Source: Persicaria tinctoria (Eukaryota > Streptophyta > Magnoliopsida > Caryophyllales > Polygonaceae). Taken from it: 64,000 bases of DNA. The position numbers and the translations under genes are program-made. The stretch lies in NCBI GenBank assembly GCA_037127255.1, contig JBANSL010000005.1, forward strand, positions 79,241,160-79,305,159. The letters run 5' to 3'. Each line of letters begins with the position of its first letter. Positions within the stretch are counted from its first letter, which is position 1. Shown piece after piece: positions 12,401 to 22,747 of the stretch. The notes beneath the pieces were generated by a model, which was given only the letters and a program-made list of their open reading frames with translations, was not told the DNA's origin and made no database searches.

Positions 12401-12457
12401 GTGCTACTTGAGCTCGCTGCTACTACTGTGTCGGAAGCCAAAGACACTCTCTGATGA
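9440..12457 (+). pseudogene. LINE ORF2, endonuclease and reverse transcriptase part
   Basis: Starts at a Met 7 codons before WNCFGAG. Endonuclease landmarks: WNC (about residue 12), LFETRISG, LSGDFNCI, RLDRVLTN and SSDHCPLL. RT landmarks: LPKVGKPERIQQFRPISLCN, QGSFIPGRLISDN, KLDLEKAYDRLS, LRQGDPISPYLFIL, and a catalytic motif that reads FAND where the family has FADD, so one catalytic Asp is lost. Stops: TAG 9806-9808, TAA 10820-10822, TAG 11219-11221, and TGA TGA at 12452-12457. All segments share one frame with no indel. Each stop, and the FAND change, can be explained by a single C-to-T or G-to-A transition. Confidence 0.85.
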
Positions 12458-12478
12458 GCGGGTACTAGGAGTGGCGAG

Positions 12479-13403
12479 TGTTGAGAATTGGTGTAGAAGA
12501 ACACACTTTCCATTCAAGAGTAGAAGGAAATATATAGAGCGTACAATGATAATGGAGAAGGTGGAGAGAGATTTACTCTAACCACATTTGACTAATTCCT
12601 AACCCTAAACAATATAAATATAAACTAATTAAATCCTAATAATAATAATAACAAATATTATTTTCCTAATATTCTCCCGCAGTTGAAGCAAGAGATATCG
12701 AAATTGAAAACTGGATAAATATGGAATAAAACCATGAATAAGGGGATTTTTTTTGGTTGAAAGCGTTCACAACACACGTTTAGCGCAGCGATTCCCCTGG
12801 CCACCGCAGCGAGGGTTTTGTGAAAATGGTGGTATGTAGGACTAGGACGCCATGAAAGAGGCATCAAGGAGTTTTCTAGGGGTAATTTGATGGTGGGAAA
12901 CGCTGAAATTGGATTAGCCCGAAGGCAATTTTGTGTGGCCGAGATGGGTTTTGGCCAATGAAAAGCAAGAATAAAAGGCCGACATGGTTTTGGCCGAAAT
13001 TTGGATGGAAAAAGCCAAAATTTTGGTTAGAGCGGAAGCGGTTTTGTAATGGTCGGAGCCAATATTGGATTGCTGGTAGGCGGTTAGGGAATAAGGAAGA
13101 AAGGCCGACATGGTTTTGGCCATTAAAGAGTTTTTGGTTTGACGGAAGCCATTAGTTTTGAGGATCGGAGCCGTTAGGCTAAGAAGGCTCGGATACCATG
13201 TTGAGAATTGGTGTAGAAGAACACACTTTCCATTCAAGAGTAGAAGGAAATATATATAGCGTACAATGATAATGGAGAAGGTGGAGAGAGAGGTGGAGAG
13301 AGATTTACTCTAATCACATTTGACTAATTCCTAACCCTAAACAATATAAATATAAACTAATTAAATCCTAATAATAATAATAACAAATATTATTTTCCTA
13401 ATA
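12479..13403 (-). mobile_element. Minus-strand TRIM/short LTR retrotransposon inside the LINE
   Basis: Two near-identical direct repeats, 12479-12671 (193 bp) and 13199-13403 (205 bp; differs mainly by a 12-bp internal duplication), flank about 527 bp of non-coding sequence. The 5-bp target duplication GCGAG is at 12474-12478 and 13404-13408. Next to the right repeat, GCTCGGATACCA (13187-13198) is the reverse complement of a tRNA-iMet-type primer site, so the element reads on the minus strand. A purine-rich GCGGGAGAA precedes the other LTR on that strand. The outermost LTR base pair reads TA where TG is expected. Removing the element plus one target copy takes out 930 nt, which preserves the LINE frame. 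Confidence 0.85.
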
Positions 13404-14497
13404 GCGAGTACTCGGTGAAATCAGGGTACGATGCCATCACGGGTCACTGGAATACGCAGATGGTGGACGAAGAGTTCTTCGAGAAGCTGTGGAAGGTGGA
13501 TGCCAACGAAAGAATAAGGCACTTCTTGTGGACCGTGAGCAAAGGAGGGGTCCTGCCTAACCTCGAGCGAACGCGAAGACGCATAGGTAATGATAAATCC
13601 TGCCCAATCTGTCATATTGCTTGCGAAAGTCTTGAGCATCTCTTTAGAGATTGTATCACAGTAAAGCGGTTTTGGATGCAGGTGAACGTGGCCAGGGGGT
13701 GGGGGGAGTTCTTTGAGCTCCCCTTCGCAACCTGGTTACGTAGGAACGTCCTCGAAAGGACAATGGAAGAAGGTGGTGTCAAATGGAGCACTTTCTTCGC
13801 AACCGTCATATGGATGATATGGACGAGAAGGAACGAATCGGTGTTCGGAAAGGGCCCCGGAGAGGAGGTCACCAGAGACTGGTATATCAAAAGAGCTCAG
13901 GAGTATATGAGGGCTGCTAACAAGCTGAGCAGGGTCCGACAGACGGGTGGGAGAGTGCCCAAGGAGATTGGGTGGGAACGGTCGGTTGATGGTTGGATCA
14001 AGATCAACACCGACGGGGCAGTGAAAACCGGCGGTAGAGCCGCAACAGAAGGAGCTATCAGGGACCCGAATGGCGCTTGGCTGGGGGGTTTCGTCCACAA
14101 CATCGGAGTCTGCCCAGTGGTAGCGGCTGAACTGTGGGGATTGCTGGAGGGCCTCGACCTGGCATGGGACCTGGGATTCAGATGTGTTATCTGCGAGTCG
14201 GACTCGGCAGAAGCTGTTGAACTCATTAGGAGGGAAATTAATTCATCGCACCCGTGTGCTAGCCTTGTACGCCGCTGTCAAGGCTCCCTTAGTAGGAACC
14301 GGGAGGTCCAGATCCGTCATGTTTTCCGCGAAGCTAATACCACCGCGGACTGGCTCGCAGGTTTTGCTTTTTCTTTTCCTTTAGGGGTTGCTCGTTTGGC
14401 TTCCCCTCCTCCGAACCTTGGGGGCCTTCTGCTTGACGACTCTCGTGGGATGACTAACTCCCGCCTGTGTCCGGGTTTGGGGCTCCCCTCCTTGTAA
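13404..14497 (+). pseudogene. LINE ORF2, zf-RVT and RNase H part
   Basis: Continuation of the LINE frame after the TRIM. EYSVKSGYDAI leads into a zf-RVT zinc-binding region (LWKVDANERIRHFLWTV; CPICHIACESLEHLFRDC; residues C, C, H and C visible). The RNase H domain follows with its acidic residues in INTDGA, AAELWGLLEG, CESDSAEAV and HVFREANTTADWLAG. There is no stop inside this part; the frame ends at 14495-14497 after a short tail. Confidence 0.85.
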
Positions 14498-14547
14498 TAA
14501 CCCTTTGGGGGGGACTTTGGTCCTCATTTTGTTCAACAAAAAAAAAA

Positions 14548-14765
14548 TAAGGACAAGTGAACTCTAATAAAAGTAGTCAATTATATGAAAATGATCTCAA
14601 CTGCATCACAAGTCTTATAAAAACCGGTGGAAAACCCATTGAAACCCCGGAAAAAACCCCGGCAAACCGATCCTTTCGTGAGCAAATGATCAGTTTGGAT
14701 ACACAAAATCAAATTAGTCCATTGTGAAGTTGAAGCTATATATATAGTCAATCATGATCGAATGA
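14548..14765. other. Short 3' spacer between LINE and ALMT
   Basis: About 220 bp with no ORF. It presumably contains the ALMT 3' untranslated region (minus strand). There is a short run of CCGG/AACCCC words (14624-14670) but nothing assignable. Confidence 0.4.
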
Positions 14766-16852
14766 TCACTCCACGGCGCCATGAGAGTGCAAGTGATTCT
14801 GCAAAGCGTTCTCCATCTTCTTCGACTTGTCACCGGCAACCATAATCTCCACAACGTCGTTGTGGGGATCGTACTCCTTGAAGTGGGCCACCCTGCTCAG
14901 CTCCTCCACCTCCTCAATCACCAGGTCAAGCCTCGCCACCGTCTCCACCAGCAGCGACGCAAAGGCCGCAAAGGGCAGCGCCTCCGCGAACTCAAGACTC
15001 GTGATGGCTATCTTGCTCAGCGTAGGCCGGAGTGTCGACATTGCATTCTTCCGCTCACCACCACTCTTGCTCTTCCACGCCAGCAGCGCCGAGCTATCCG
15101 TCTTCACACTCGCTATCGACACTCCCTTCCCTGCAGTAGGTTTGTTGCCAGCCGCCGTGGCAGCAGCCAGGGCGAGGATGTTGTTATGATGCTTGTTGTG
15201 GGAACCGAGGAAGAGCCGAGGCTGAGACTTCAAGGCGAGGTCGAGGTCGTGCAACGCCTCGTGTAGGTGATCCGAGAGGATCTCTGGAGAGCAATGGCGC
15301 CGGTTCCTTATGCTGTTGGCAAGCTCCTCAAGAACTTTCGACACTTCTGTTGCAAGCCTAACACATGGGTCCTTGAACATTGCTCGTACCGATTTCGGTG
15401 TCTAACAATTATTAGAATGAAATGAAATCATTGGATTGATCTACAAACACTGGTCTAAAAATCGCGCCCCTCACTGCCTAGGATCCGCCTAGCGCTTTTT
15501 AGAACACTCTGCAAGTTTCATCTGTATGTGATTAGTGTATAATTCCAGTGTTTTTACCTGAATTTCAGTTTGTAAACAGCCATGTAACGCGACGACAGTG
15601 TAGCCAAAATGGCGAAGAACACCACCGAGCTTAACATACTGCTGCCAAGGGAACTTGTATCTTGACCGCCTCGGTTCCCAACTCGCATACAACGCCTATA
15701 GAGTTGAGAAATGCAGCTTCAGTGATGAATTCATGAAGAAATTTAATTTCCTTATATAAGTATATGTGGGTGTTTTCGTACCAGAAGTTCATCGCTAGAT
15801 TTCGAATCAAGTACTGCCTTGATGATGGGATCTTCTGAGGGATTGTCCTCACTTTCGGTATCCACATTGGATTCGTCGAAGTATTCATTTACACAAGCTG
15901 CACTTGTAAAATATAAGGGAAATTATCATAGGAATCAAATTATATATATCTTGAAATTTAGAGTATATATCATTGAATGAATTCACCTGTGATTGAGCTA
16001 GCAAGGCCTTCAAGCTTGGAGACAGTGGCATTGTGGAGGTCTTGTCCGGACCAGATAGGAAACACGAGCAGGCTCATCAAGAGGCATGTTCCGCACCCTA
16101 TGGCGATCATGTTAAGCCTGTCTATCGCTACATGTACCACATCTTGAGCTCGGTAGCCAGACTGCGTGATGAGGTTGAATGTCAATATGAAGATCACCAC
16201 TCCGTAGTCATAGTTCTTCTTTATGTACGGTATGAACCTTATGTACGTTGCAATCGTCCCTACAACGTACACAACAAGCACAATCATTTCAATCTCCACA
16301 ATATAAGTATATTTAAGTCCAAGAGACAAATCCTACCGACAAAAAAGACAGCGGTGCCTATGAAGACAGCTCGAAAAACCTTCCCCGAAGCAGTGGCAAC
16401 AAACTGGTCAATGAAGAATGCCATTGAGCCAGCCAAAAGTGTTCCAACTCCTCTATTCAGCCCCTTGCATAGTGTTGCACCTGCACACCAAAACCGTCGA
16501 TCAGTTGAAGCCTTTAAGAGGGTGAGAGTCAATCAAACAGTAACTGATCAAACTATATAATCAGTTAGGCCCCATCACCTGCAGTGAACTCAAGGACGAC
16601 AACAACGGTCATGACAGCCCAAATGGCATTCTGGCCGATCCCATTGGCGAGGGGCTGGATGAGGTAGAGAAGCGTTACCAATGTCAACGACATCCCGACT
16701 TTGAGAGCATGGATTGCCCTCCTTGGGTCCTCTCTTCCAATCCTCCATAGTGTCTTACCAATCAAGGCAGGAAACCCTCTCAGTTTGTTACCCCACAAAG
16801 CTAACTTCTTACAAAACTGGCTGGTTGGGGAAGACTCAATTTGTTGCCCCAT
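14766..16852 (-). CDS. ALMT: Aluminium-activated malate transporter family protein (ALMT)
   Basis: Six exons on the minus strand: 16852-16579, 16480-16337, 16259-15987, 15897-15782, 15695-15558 and 15401-14766. All introns are GT-AG. The joined frame is 1581 nt (526 residues), uninterrupted. The first half holds about six hydrophobic segments (for example AIHALKVGMSLTLVTLLYLI near residue 50, ATYIRFIPYIKKNYDYGVVI after residue 139, and MIAIGCGTCLLMSLLVFPIW before residue 215), preceded by the family phrase REDPRRAIHALKVG. The cytosolic C-terminal half carries the conserved WEP motif (residues 275-277, in ALYASWEPR) and FPWQQYVKLG...LRHFGYTVVALHGCLQTEIQ-type sequence. ALMTs are anion channels passing malate or other anions across plasma membrane or tonoplast, in Al tolerance, stomatal control or ion homeostasis. 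Subgroup and membrane are not decided. Length is normal for the family and no defect is seen. Confidence 0.93.
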
Positions 16853-16922
16853 TTTTGTGTGTGTCTCTTGAGGTCCCTCAACACCACAAATCTACTGTTT
16901 AATTCTTTCAGAACAATTAATC

Positions 16923-16938
16923 CTATATATATATAAAG
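16923..16938 (-). promoter_or_regulatory. Putative TATA box of the ALMT gene
   Basis: On the minus strand a TATATATATATA run lies about 75 nt upstream of the ALMT start codon, a plausible core promoter position. A T/A homopolymer follows immediately upstream. Confidence 0.45.
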
Positions 16939-17872
16939 GTTTTTTTTTTTTTTTTCCTCTCATGTGATTCTACTTTCCTGGGTTATTTTTGTTTCTTTGG
17001 AGTTTGGACTCTTTATTGTACATGATTCATTTTGCTTAATTTTTTTTGTTTACATATTTCATGTGATATTTTGTTGTAACACCACTGTGTGTTGATGTGT
17101 TGATAGCCGTTTTCCATTCGATTTGAGTGAGGGTACGTTTAGACAAGATTCTAAAACGGCTATCGTCAAGACAATTTTTAAGTAATTTCATGCAGGTCCT
17201 TTTTCATTTTTTTTAAACAAATTGCAAAAAGGTCCAAAACTCTCATCTATGAATCAAATCGAATGGAAAAGACCTAAATCTGTCGAATTAATTGTTGTGC
17301 TTGAAACTGGCTAAAATCGGGGAAATTTGTCAAGGAACAAATTGATCGACACTCACTTTCATATTCCGATCAATTTGAATGATTATGGAATGACATTCAA
17401 TGGTTATTTATGGTCGTCGTTTTAAAAATCTGTTGAACCTCGGAGAGGACGAGCTAAATAAGGGACCTCGGCAAAAGTTGTGGAGGTTCAGCAAAAGTTG
17501 GTGAGGGTACGAAGGAACCTCGACAAAAAGTGTCGAGGGTACACATGAGGCTCGGAGACGATAGCCGAGCATAAATCATCACCCCGCCAAATCTACATAA
17601 GCCTTGTGTCCGACAGTAAACCATGAAAAAATTTCAAAGTAACCAACCCCAATAGCAACAAAACGAGCAATTTCTTTCGTTTTCGTTACAATTGATGCTC
17701 ATAGTTCAACTCAAACAACGCCCAAATCAACAACAATCAAACAAAACACACAAACAACAACCAATTTCATCAATTTCAATTCTAATTTCAAACCCTAAAA
17801 CACACAATTTCTTAAAAAAAATCAAAATTAATTGTAAATGAAGCTTCTTATCTTAAATTTGAAAGATATGTT

Positions 17873-17905
17873 GAACGGCTCGTTAGAGTCTCTAACGAGC
17901 CGTTC
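17873..17905. repeat. 33-nt perfect palindrome
   Basis: Two 16-nt arms (left arm GAACGGCTCGTTAGAG) are exact reverse complements separated by one T. A transcript would fold into a near loopless hairpin. There is no T-tract or gene beside it. It could be a remnant of a foldback element. Confidence 0.85.
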
Positions 17906-17998
17906 TTCAAAGTGTTCTTCTCCGAAAATCCCTCATTTAGGTTGGGGAATGTCACATAATTCGATCGCACATATACTGGGGTCATCAAGGAGGTACGG

Positions 17999-18026
17999 TT
18001 TAGGGTTTAGGGTTTAGGGTTTAGGG
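17999..18026 (+). repeat. Interstitial telomere-type repeat (TTTAGGG)4
   Basis: Four perfect copies of the plant telomere heptamer. Too short to be a former chromosome end; such tracts arise at repaired breaks or act as telo-box promoter motifs. Confidence 0.9.
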
Positions 18027-18841
18027 AGTAAATAACCAGCTGCGGAGAACCACATATATTACTCAAACTAATGATTATTGCATGAGTACATATACTCTTT
18101 TATGAGCTCAGCCATTCGAAGCTGGGTACATAAATTTGTAGACTTCTAGTGTTACCGATGATACTGCAATGGTTTTCATATAATTTATTAATGAAACATA
18201 TATAGTTTGCAAAAGAGAGAGAAATCTAGTTTCGAGATTCAGAACTCAGTAGTAGCAGTAGCACTAGCAGCTTGTGTAAGATGGAGAGGTCCCCATGATG
18301 AATAAATTGAATGCCTATGCAGTTTGCCTCCCACATCGATCACGATCACAATTACGATCACAATCATAATCACACGAGCTGAGGCTGTTTTGCAAAGTCA
18401 AAAGATAGGGACGCGTTTGGTGAGCATCATACATTACAGCTGCAACACCCAACAACTACTTGTGGTTATTATACATTCTCACGGGCCTATTTAAACTGCT
18501 AACTCATTGTGTTGTGTGCTTACCGCTGCGGAGGGGAACAACAGTACATGTGTACAACACCACAAACCTATATTTTTTTTATTTTTTTTTTAATTTTAAA
18601 AAGCCTTTTGATTTCTCATGTACTTTCCGAAATAGGAGGTTGCTTACGCCCGTGTGCGATCCCTTTCGATCACAACCTCAAACTCAATGACTCAATGCTA
18701 ATTAAGCCAATCTCATCACCCAATATTTCAATATTTTATACTCTCTGCATTATTGCACATCTTGATCACTTTACACGTGATAATATATGTGGATTTTAAT
18801 TTCAACCCTCTTGAATTGGGTGTATTTGTTAATTAAATATA

Positions 18842-19249
18842 TGTTGGGAAAAATCAGGTATTCCCTCTTCGTGTGATTAAGATGAATAAGGCTTATTTTT
18901 TTATAAAAGTGAAATTTGTATTATACAGTGAAAACACTCTATAAAGACACAACCCTCACTATATAATTTTGTACTCACTTGCTCTCATACTTACACTTTT
19001 CATGGCTATTTATTTATAGCCTTGCTAGGTCAGTGGATTTGCAACTCCATAACCGTCATTTGCATTTTTAAAAGTTCAAATTTTGCCTAAAATCTTCTAG
19101 GTAGTTAGTAGTGTAGGGATCTTTCTAGGCTAGTTTCTAGGATTTCCTAGAAATCTCCTTGTATGTTAACTTAATTAGTATAAGCCTAAATCTCTCTTTT
19201 ATATGGGTTGAGCTAAAACTTTCTTAGCCCATTAAGGAGAAACCCAACA
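18842..19249. mobile_element. Possible solo Copia-like LTR
   Basis: Begins TGTTGGG and ends CCCAACA, the short inverted termini of many plant LTRs, over 408 bp of AT-rich non-coding sequence. No matching 5-bp target duplication and no second copy is visible, so it is only a candidate. A second CCCAACA lies about 20 bp further on. Confidence 0.35.
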
Positions 19250-20919
19250 TTAAGGAGGGACCCAACATTGATGAAATTCGAGAGATATATAAAAATTTAG
19301 TCTTTGTGAATATATTAAAAAGGTAAATTCTTGTTTTACCTGAAATTTCACCGTGTTTTTAAAACTATTTTTTTAAATCGCAAAATGTTATGCCACACCA
19401 CTTTGAAAAAGTTCAATACTCGGCTTGTTTAGAAACGAGTCAAACTCGTGTCAAGCCTATATTTGGACTCGAGTTTAAAAATGTGTTCATACTCGGCCTG
19501 TTTAGGAAATGAACATGCTTGAGGTGGGCTTTTTTCGAATATTAAGCAATCATATTTATTCAAAACATAGTAACTTAAAGCAAATTTTAAAATTTTCACA
19601 AAATTCGAGCTATTCGACTCCCAACAAGAGTTGATTCCAACTTGTTCGGTTCAGAATGAATAGTGCCCTAACTCTAGTTATAATTTAAAAATTATTGTAA
19701 TACTTCTAGAGGGAAGTTTATTAGGTTTTTTGCATGGTTCATCTTCTTTTTATAGTTTAGTCCACACTAATTGGTATAAATTCCGTTTTGAGAAAGACCG
19801 GAAAGTTATCAAAATCAATCAAAGTCAATTTTGAATCAAAAAGACCCGGTGGTCGATTTCCTATGTTTTTTAAGATAGTCGTGCCCCTGTCTTATTTCTT
19901 TGCATCAACAAAGGCTTTTGATTTGCTTGAAATTTTGATGTTTCAAGTTTCGACTGGTAGAGGGAGAAAGCATCGAGCAACGTTTTGGGTTATGGATAGG
20001 GTTTGAGTTTTTTTATTATTACTTGAAATGCGCTCCATTTTTGGGTTCAAATGTGGTATTTCGTTAGTTAGTCTATGATTTTTTTTTATCATAATACAAT
20101 AGTTAGGGTCAATCCACCTATATTGACAGAGCTAGAAACTTATCGAAGTTGGGCAGGATTTTGTACAAGTTATTCGATCAATCTCTCTTCATAGATTTTT
20201 TCTTTAGTTAATTAGTAGATCAAAAATATGATATTGTAGTTTAAACGACGATGTTTTGAAAACATCAGCATTTTTTTCTTTTTAAAATGGCACTGTTTTT
20301 GTTCAAAACGACAATGTTTCGTTCAAAGCTATGTCATTAATTATTGTATATTTTTCTCTTTAAACAAATAAAAGAATGTTTTTATCAAGATATAATGGCA
20401 TTGTTCTTGACTAAAAAGACACGGTTTGAAACTTAATGATTCAATATGTAACTTGTTGTTCTTTTAGTATGCACTATGCAATAGTACGTGTGTAACAAGA
20501 TATAAAAAAAATTAAATTTGAATAGTTTCTTATCTAATTGCAATTGCTGAATTTAGTAATATAACCTTTCTTGTTTCAAAGCTCTTGGACTGAATTATGT
20601 TATCAAAATATATATCAAGTTAAGTAAAATATGAAAGTATCGTGGTTTATTAAAAAAAGACATTTCCAATGATTAATCTTTGTTTCATTTTCAAACATTT
20701 ATAACTTTTTACTCGAGTATCAAATTGAGGCTTATAATATCAAAACAAAGATATCAATTAGTAGAACAAGTATGGACGTATATGTAACTGAAAAGAAGGG
20801 GTGAATGCTCCCCCTTGCCTTATTTGGAGATTCAACAATATATTAGGTGAAATATATGCCAACTTTAATTAATATATATAGAGATCGAGATTCAACAATG
20901 CTATTGCCTAATTAGCTTT
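19250..20919. other. AT-rich intergenic sequence without recognisable genes
   Basis: Only short open frames in low-complexity sequence. A diverged patch with CTCGGCTTGTTTAGAAACGAG (about 19421-19520) recurs in similar form at about 36035-36125, so it is an old dispersed repeat. Confidence 0.4.
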
Positions 20920-20977
20920 TATCAAAGTCCGACTCGGACCGATGACTGGGAGTCGTGTGTACGGGTACACATGCGCT

Positions 20978-22532
20978 TAGAGCTGGTAAATTTGTCGTTC
21001 GGGTCGGGTTCGGGTCAGACTTGATCGGATCGGGTCAATTCGGGTAAAATTTATGGTCGGGTATTAGTCGGGTCGGACATTGGTCGGATCGGGTTCGGTC
21101 ATAATGAATATTAGATTGGTCGGGTTTGGGGTTAAGTCGGGTCATGCCCATTCGGGTTTGGGTCAAAGCGGGTCGGTCTCGTTCGGATTTTGGGTCAAGA
21201 GGCGGGTCGGTCTCATTTGAGTTTCGAATCAAAGTGGGTATAGTTTAGCGGTATAGCTGTACTTGACATTTTCGGTCGAATCATATTCGACCTGTTTGGA
21301 ATTTGGATAATTAGGTTGATTTTGACTCGGTTGAATACTTAAATATGTAATTTACTTAAAATAAATGATTTTAACTCGGTTGAATACTTAAATATGTAAT
21401 TTACTTAAAATAAATTATTTTGACTCGGTTGAATACTTGAATATGTAATTTTGACTCGATTGAATACACTCATTGTTATTGACTCATCGGTTGTCGACCG
21501 ATTTTCAAAAAAGTCATAATCGGAAATTCGATATTCGGCAACATCGTCCTTTTTTAAACATTTAAACCAATTGATCGGTGCTATAATTAAATCAAATTAA
21601 TTGTACATTTAGTTTTTAACCTTATTTTAACTAGCAAGTTACAAAGGGACTTATTTATGGTTTGACTATATCATTGGCCCATATCATTTTCAGTGCCCAT
21701 TTCATTTTTATCTTTTGGCCCATTAATTTTTTTTCATTATTATTATTAGTTTTTAACAAATCTAGATATAAATAATTAATTCTATCAAAATATAATAATG
21801 TAGATAAAAATAAAATAACAACTACAAAATTATTGATTTGGATATAAATAATTCTTTCCGCAAAAAAATAGAATTATTATACTTATATTTATAAAAAGAA
21901 TTATTCATAACCATAATTATGAAACTTAATAGAATTATTATACTTATATTTATAAAAGAAGTCCATTTATAAAAACCGAAAACTACTAGAATTAATAGAA
22001 TTTTTAACACTAATAGTCTAATATAATTTTTTAGGTGAAAAAACCCCTTAAGAGTTAGCTTTATGAAAAAAATTTAGGTGAACTTTTAGCATTTCTGACT
22101 CGTAATATGTATCGATGTTTTGATTTGATGTATGGCGGTTGACTTACTTGGCTCATTGACTTATCTGCTTATCTGTTGATTTTACTTGGGTTCTTATTCA
22201 TATGATAACAATTAGCAAAAATAATTGGTGTTTATATGTTAAAGTATAATCATAAACTTGTGTTAAAATAAAATAAAAACATTTAACATTCAAGTATTAA
22301 AATGTTAATGTTAAATAACCATTTCAATTCGGGTCGGGTTGCTGGGTCGGGTCGGGTTGAGAGTCGGGTCGGGTCGGGTTTATCTGTGTTCGAGTCTGTT
22401 TCGGGTCAGGTCAGGTTCGGGTCGGGTTCGATCTCGGGTTCGGGCTATGAATGACTCCAGATTTTTGGGTCCTGGTCGGGTTCGGGTGAGTCGAGTCGGG
22501 TTTTCGGGTCGGGTCAGATTTTGCCAGCTCTA
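20978..22532. mobile_element. Non-autonomous hAT element H2 (1555 bp)
   Basis: TIRs TAGAGCTGGTAAATTTG and, from the right end inward, TAGAGCTGGCAAAATCTG. The 8-bp flanks are CATGCGCT (20970-20977) and CATGCTCT (22533-22540), 7 of 8 matching. Both ends consist of GGGTCGGGTTCGGGT-like subterminal repeats. Inside are a roughly 60-bp unit repeated about 2.5 times (about 21325-21475, ACTCGGTTGAATACTTAAAT) and a duplicated AGAATTATTATACTTATATT segment (about 21870-21955). No transposase. Confidence 0.83.
21241..21294 (+). promoter_or_regulatory. Weak tRNA-like A/B boxes in H2
   Basis: TAGTTTAGCGG (21241-21251) fits the Pol III A-box consensus. A degenerate B box follows: GGTCGAATC (21274-21282), missing one T, or TATTCGACCTG at 21284-21294, which is at the usual 43-nt spacing. 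Both matches are poor. Confidence 0.35.
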
Positions 22533-22650
22533 CATGCTCTAATAGCCTAGCACACAAGTCGAGTGTGGTTCCATTCTAAAACCAATTGGCGATAGAAGGA
22601 ATAGTCCACAGACTCATATACTAGGGCTTGATAATGATATGTTCAACTTT

Positions 22651-22662
22651 CCGATGTGGGAC
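22651..22662 (-). promoter_or_regulatory. USE-like motif in the TRIM LTR
   Basis: The minus strand reads GTCCCACATCGG, matching the plant snRNA upstream sequence element RTCCCACATCG, close to the start of the LTR on that strand. A TATATGAG lies 31 nt further on. The corresponding site in the right repeat (near 23830) is mutated. Confidence 0.5.
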
Positions 22663-22747
22663 ACTTTGGTCTCATTCACATCTTTAACACGCCCCGCAAG
22701 TCCAACTAGAAATAATCATCTAGTTGAGATTTGGACAACTGGGTAAC

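Larger units (their letters stand above)
9332..14547 (+). mobile_element. L1-type LINE, nearly full-length, interrupted by a TRIM
   Basis: Plant L1-clade non-LTR retrotransposon with apurinic endonuclease, reverse transcriptase, zf-RVT and RNase H domains in order, ending in an A-rich tail (14536-14547). An 11-bp repeat AATAAGGACAA occurs at 8889-8899 and directly at the tail (14546-14556). It is the best target-duplication candidate and would put the HIPP fragment inside the insertion. The start given is the left end of the open frame, not a proven 5' end. The nearest neighbour is the ALMT gene, whose stop codon is 219 bp away. Confidence 0.85.
16953..18841. other. Intergenic AT-rich region upstream of ALMT
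   Basis: No credible gene. It holds a long palindrome (17873-17905), a telomere-like array (17999-18026), an inverted pair around AGCCGTTTT/AAAACGGCT (about 17106-17160), a CTCGG/CCTCG-rich patch (17440-17580), and a small ATCACGATCACAAT repeat (about 18338-18374). Confidence 0.4.

Noticed and set aside
18842..19249. Confident solo LTR call
   Set aside because: Termini fit but there is no target duplication or second copy, so it was kept only as a low-confidence candidate.
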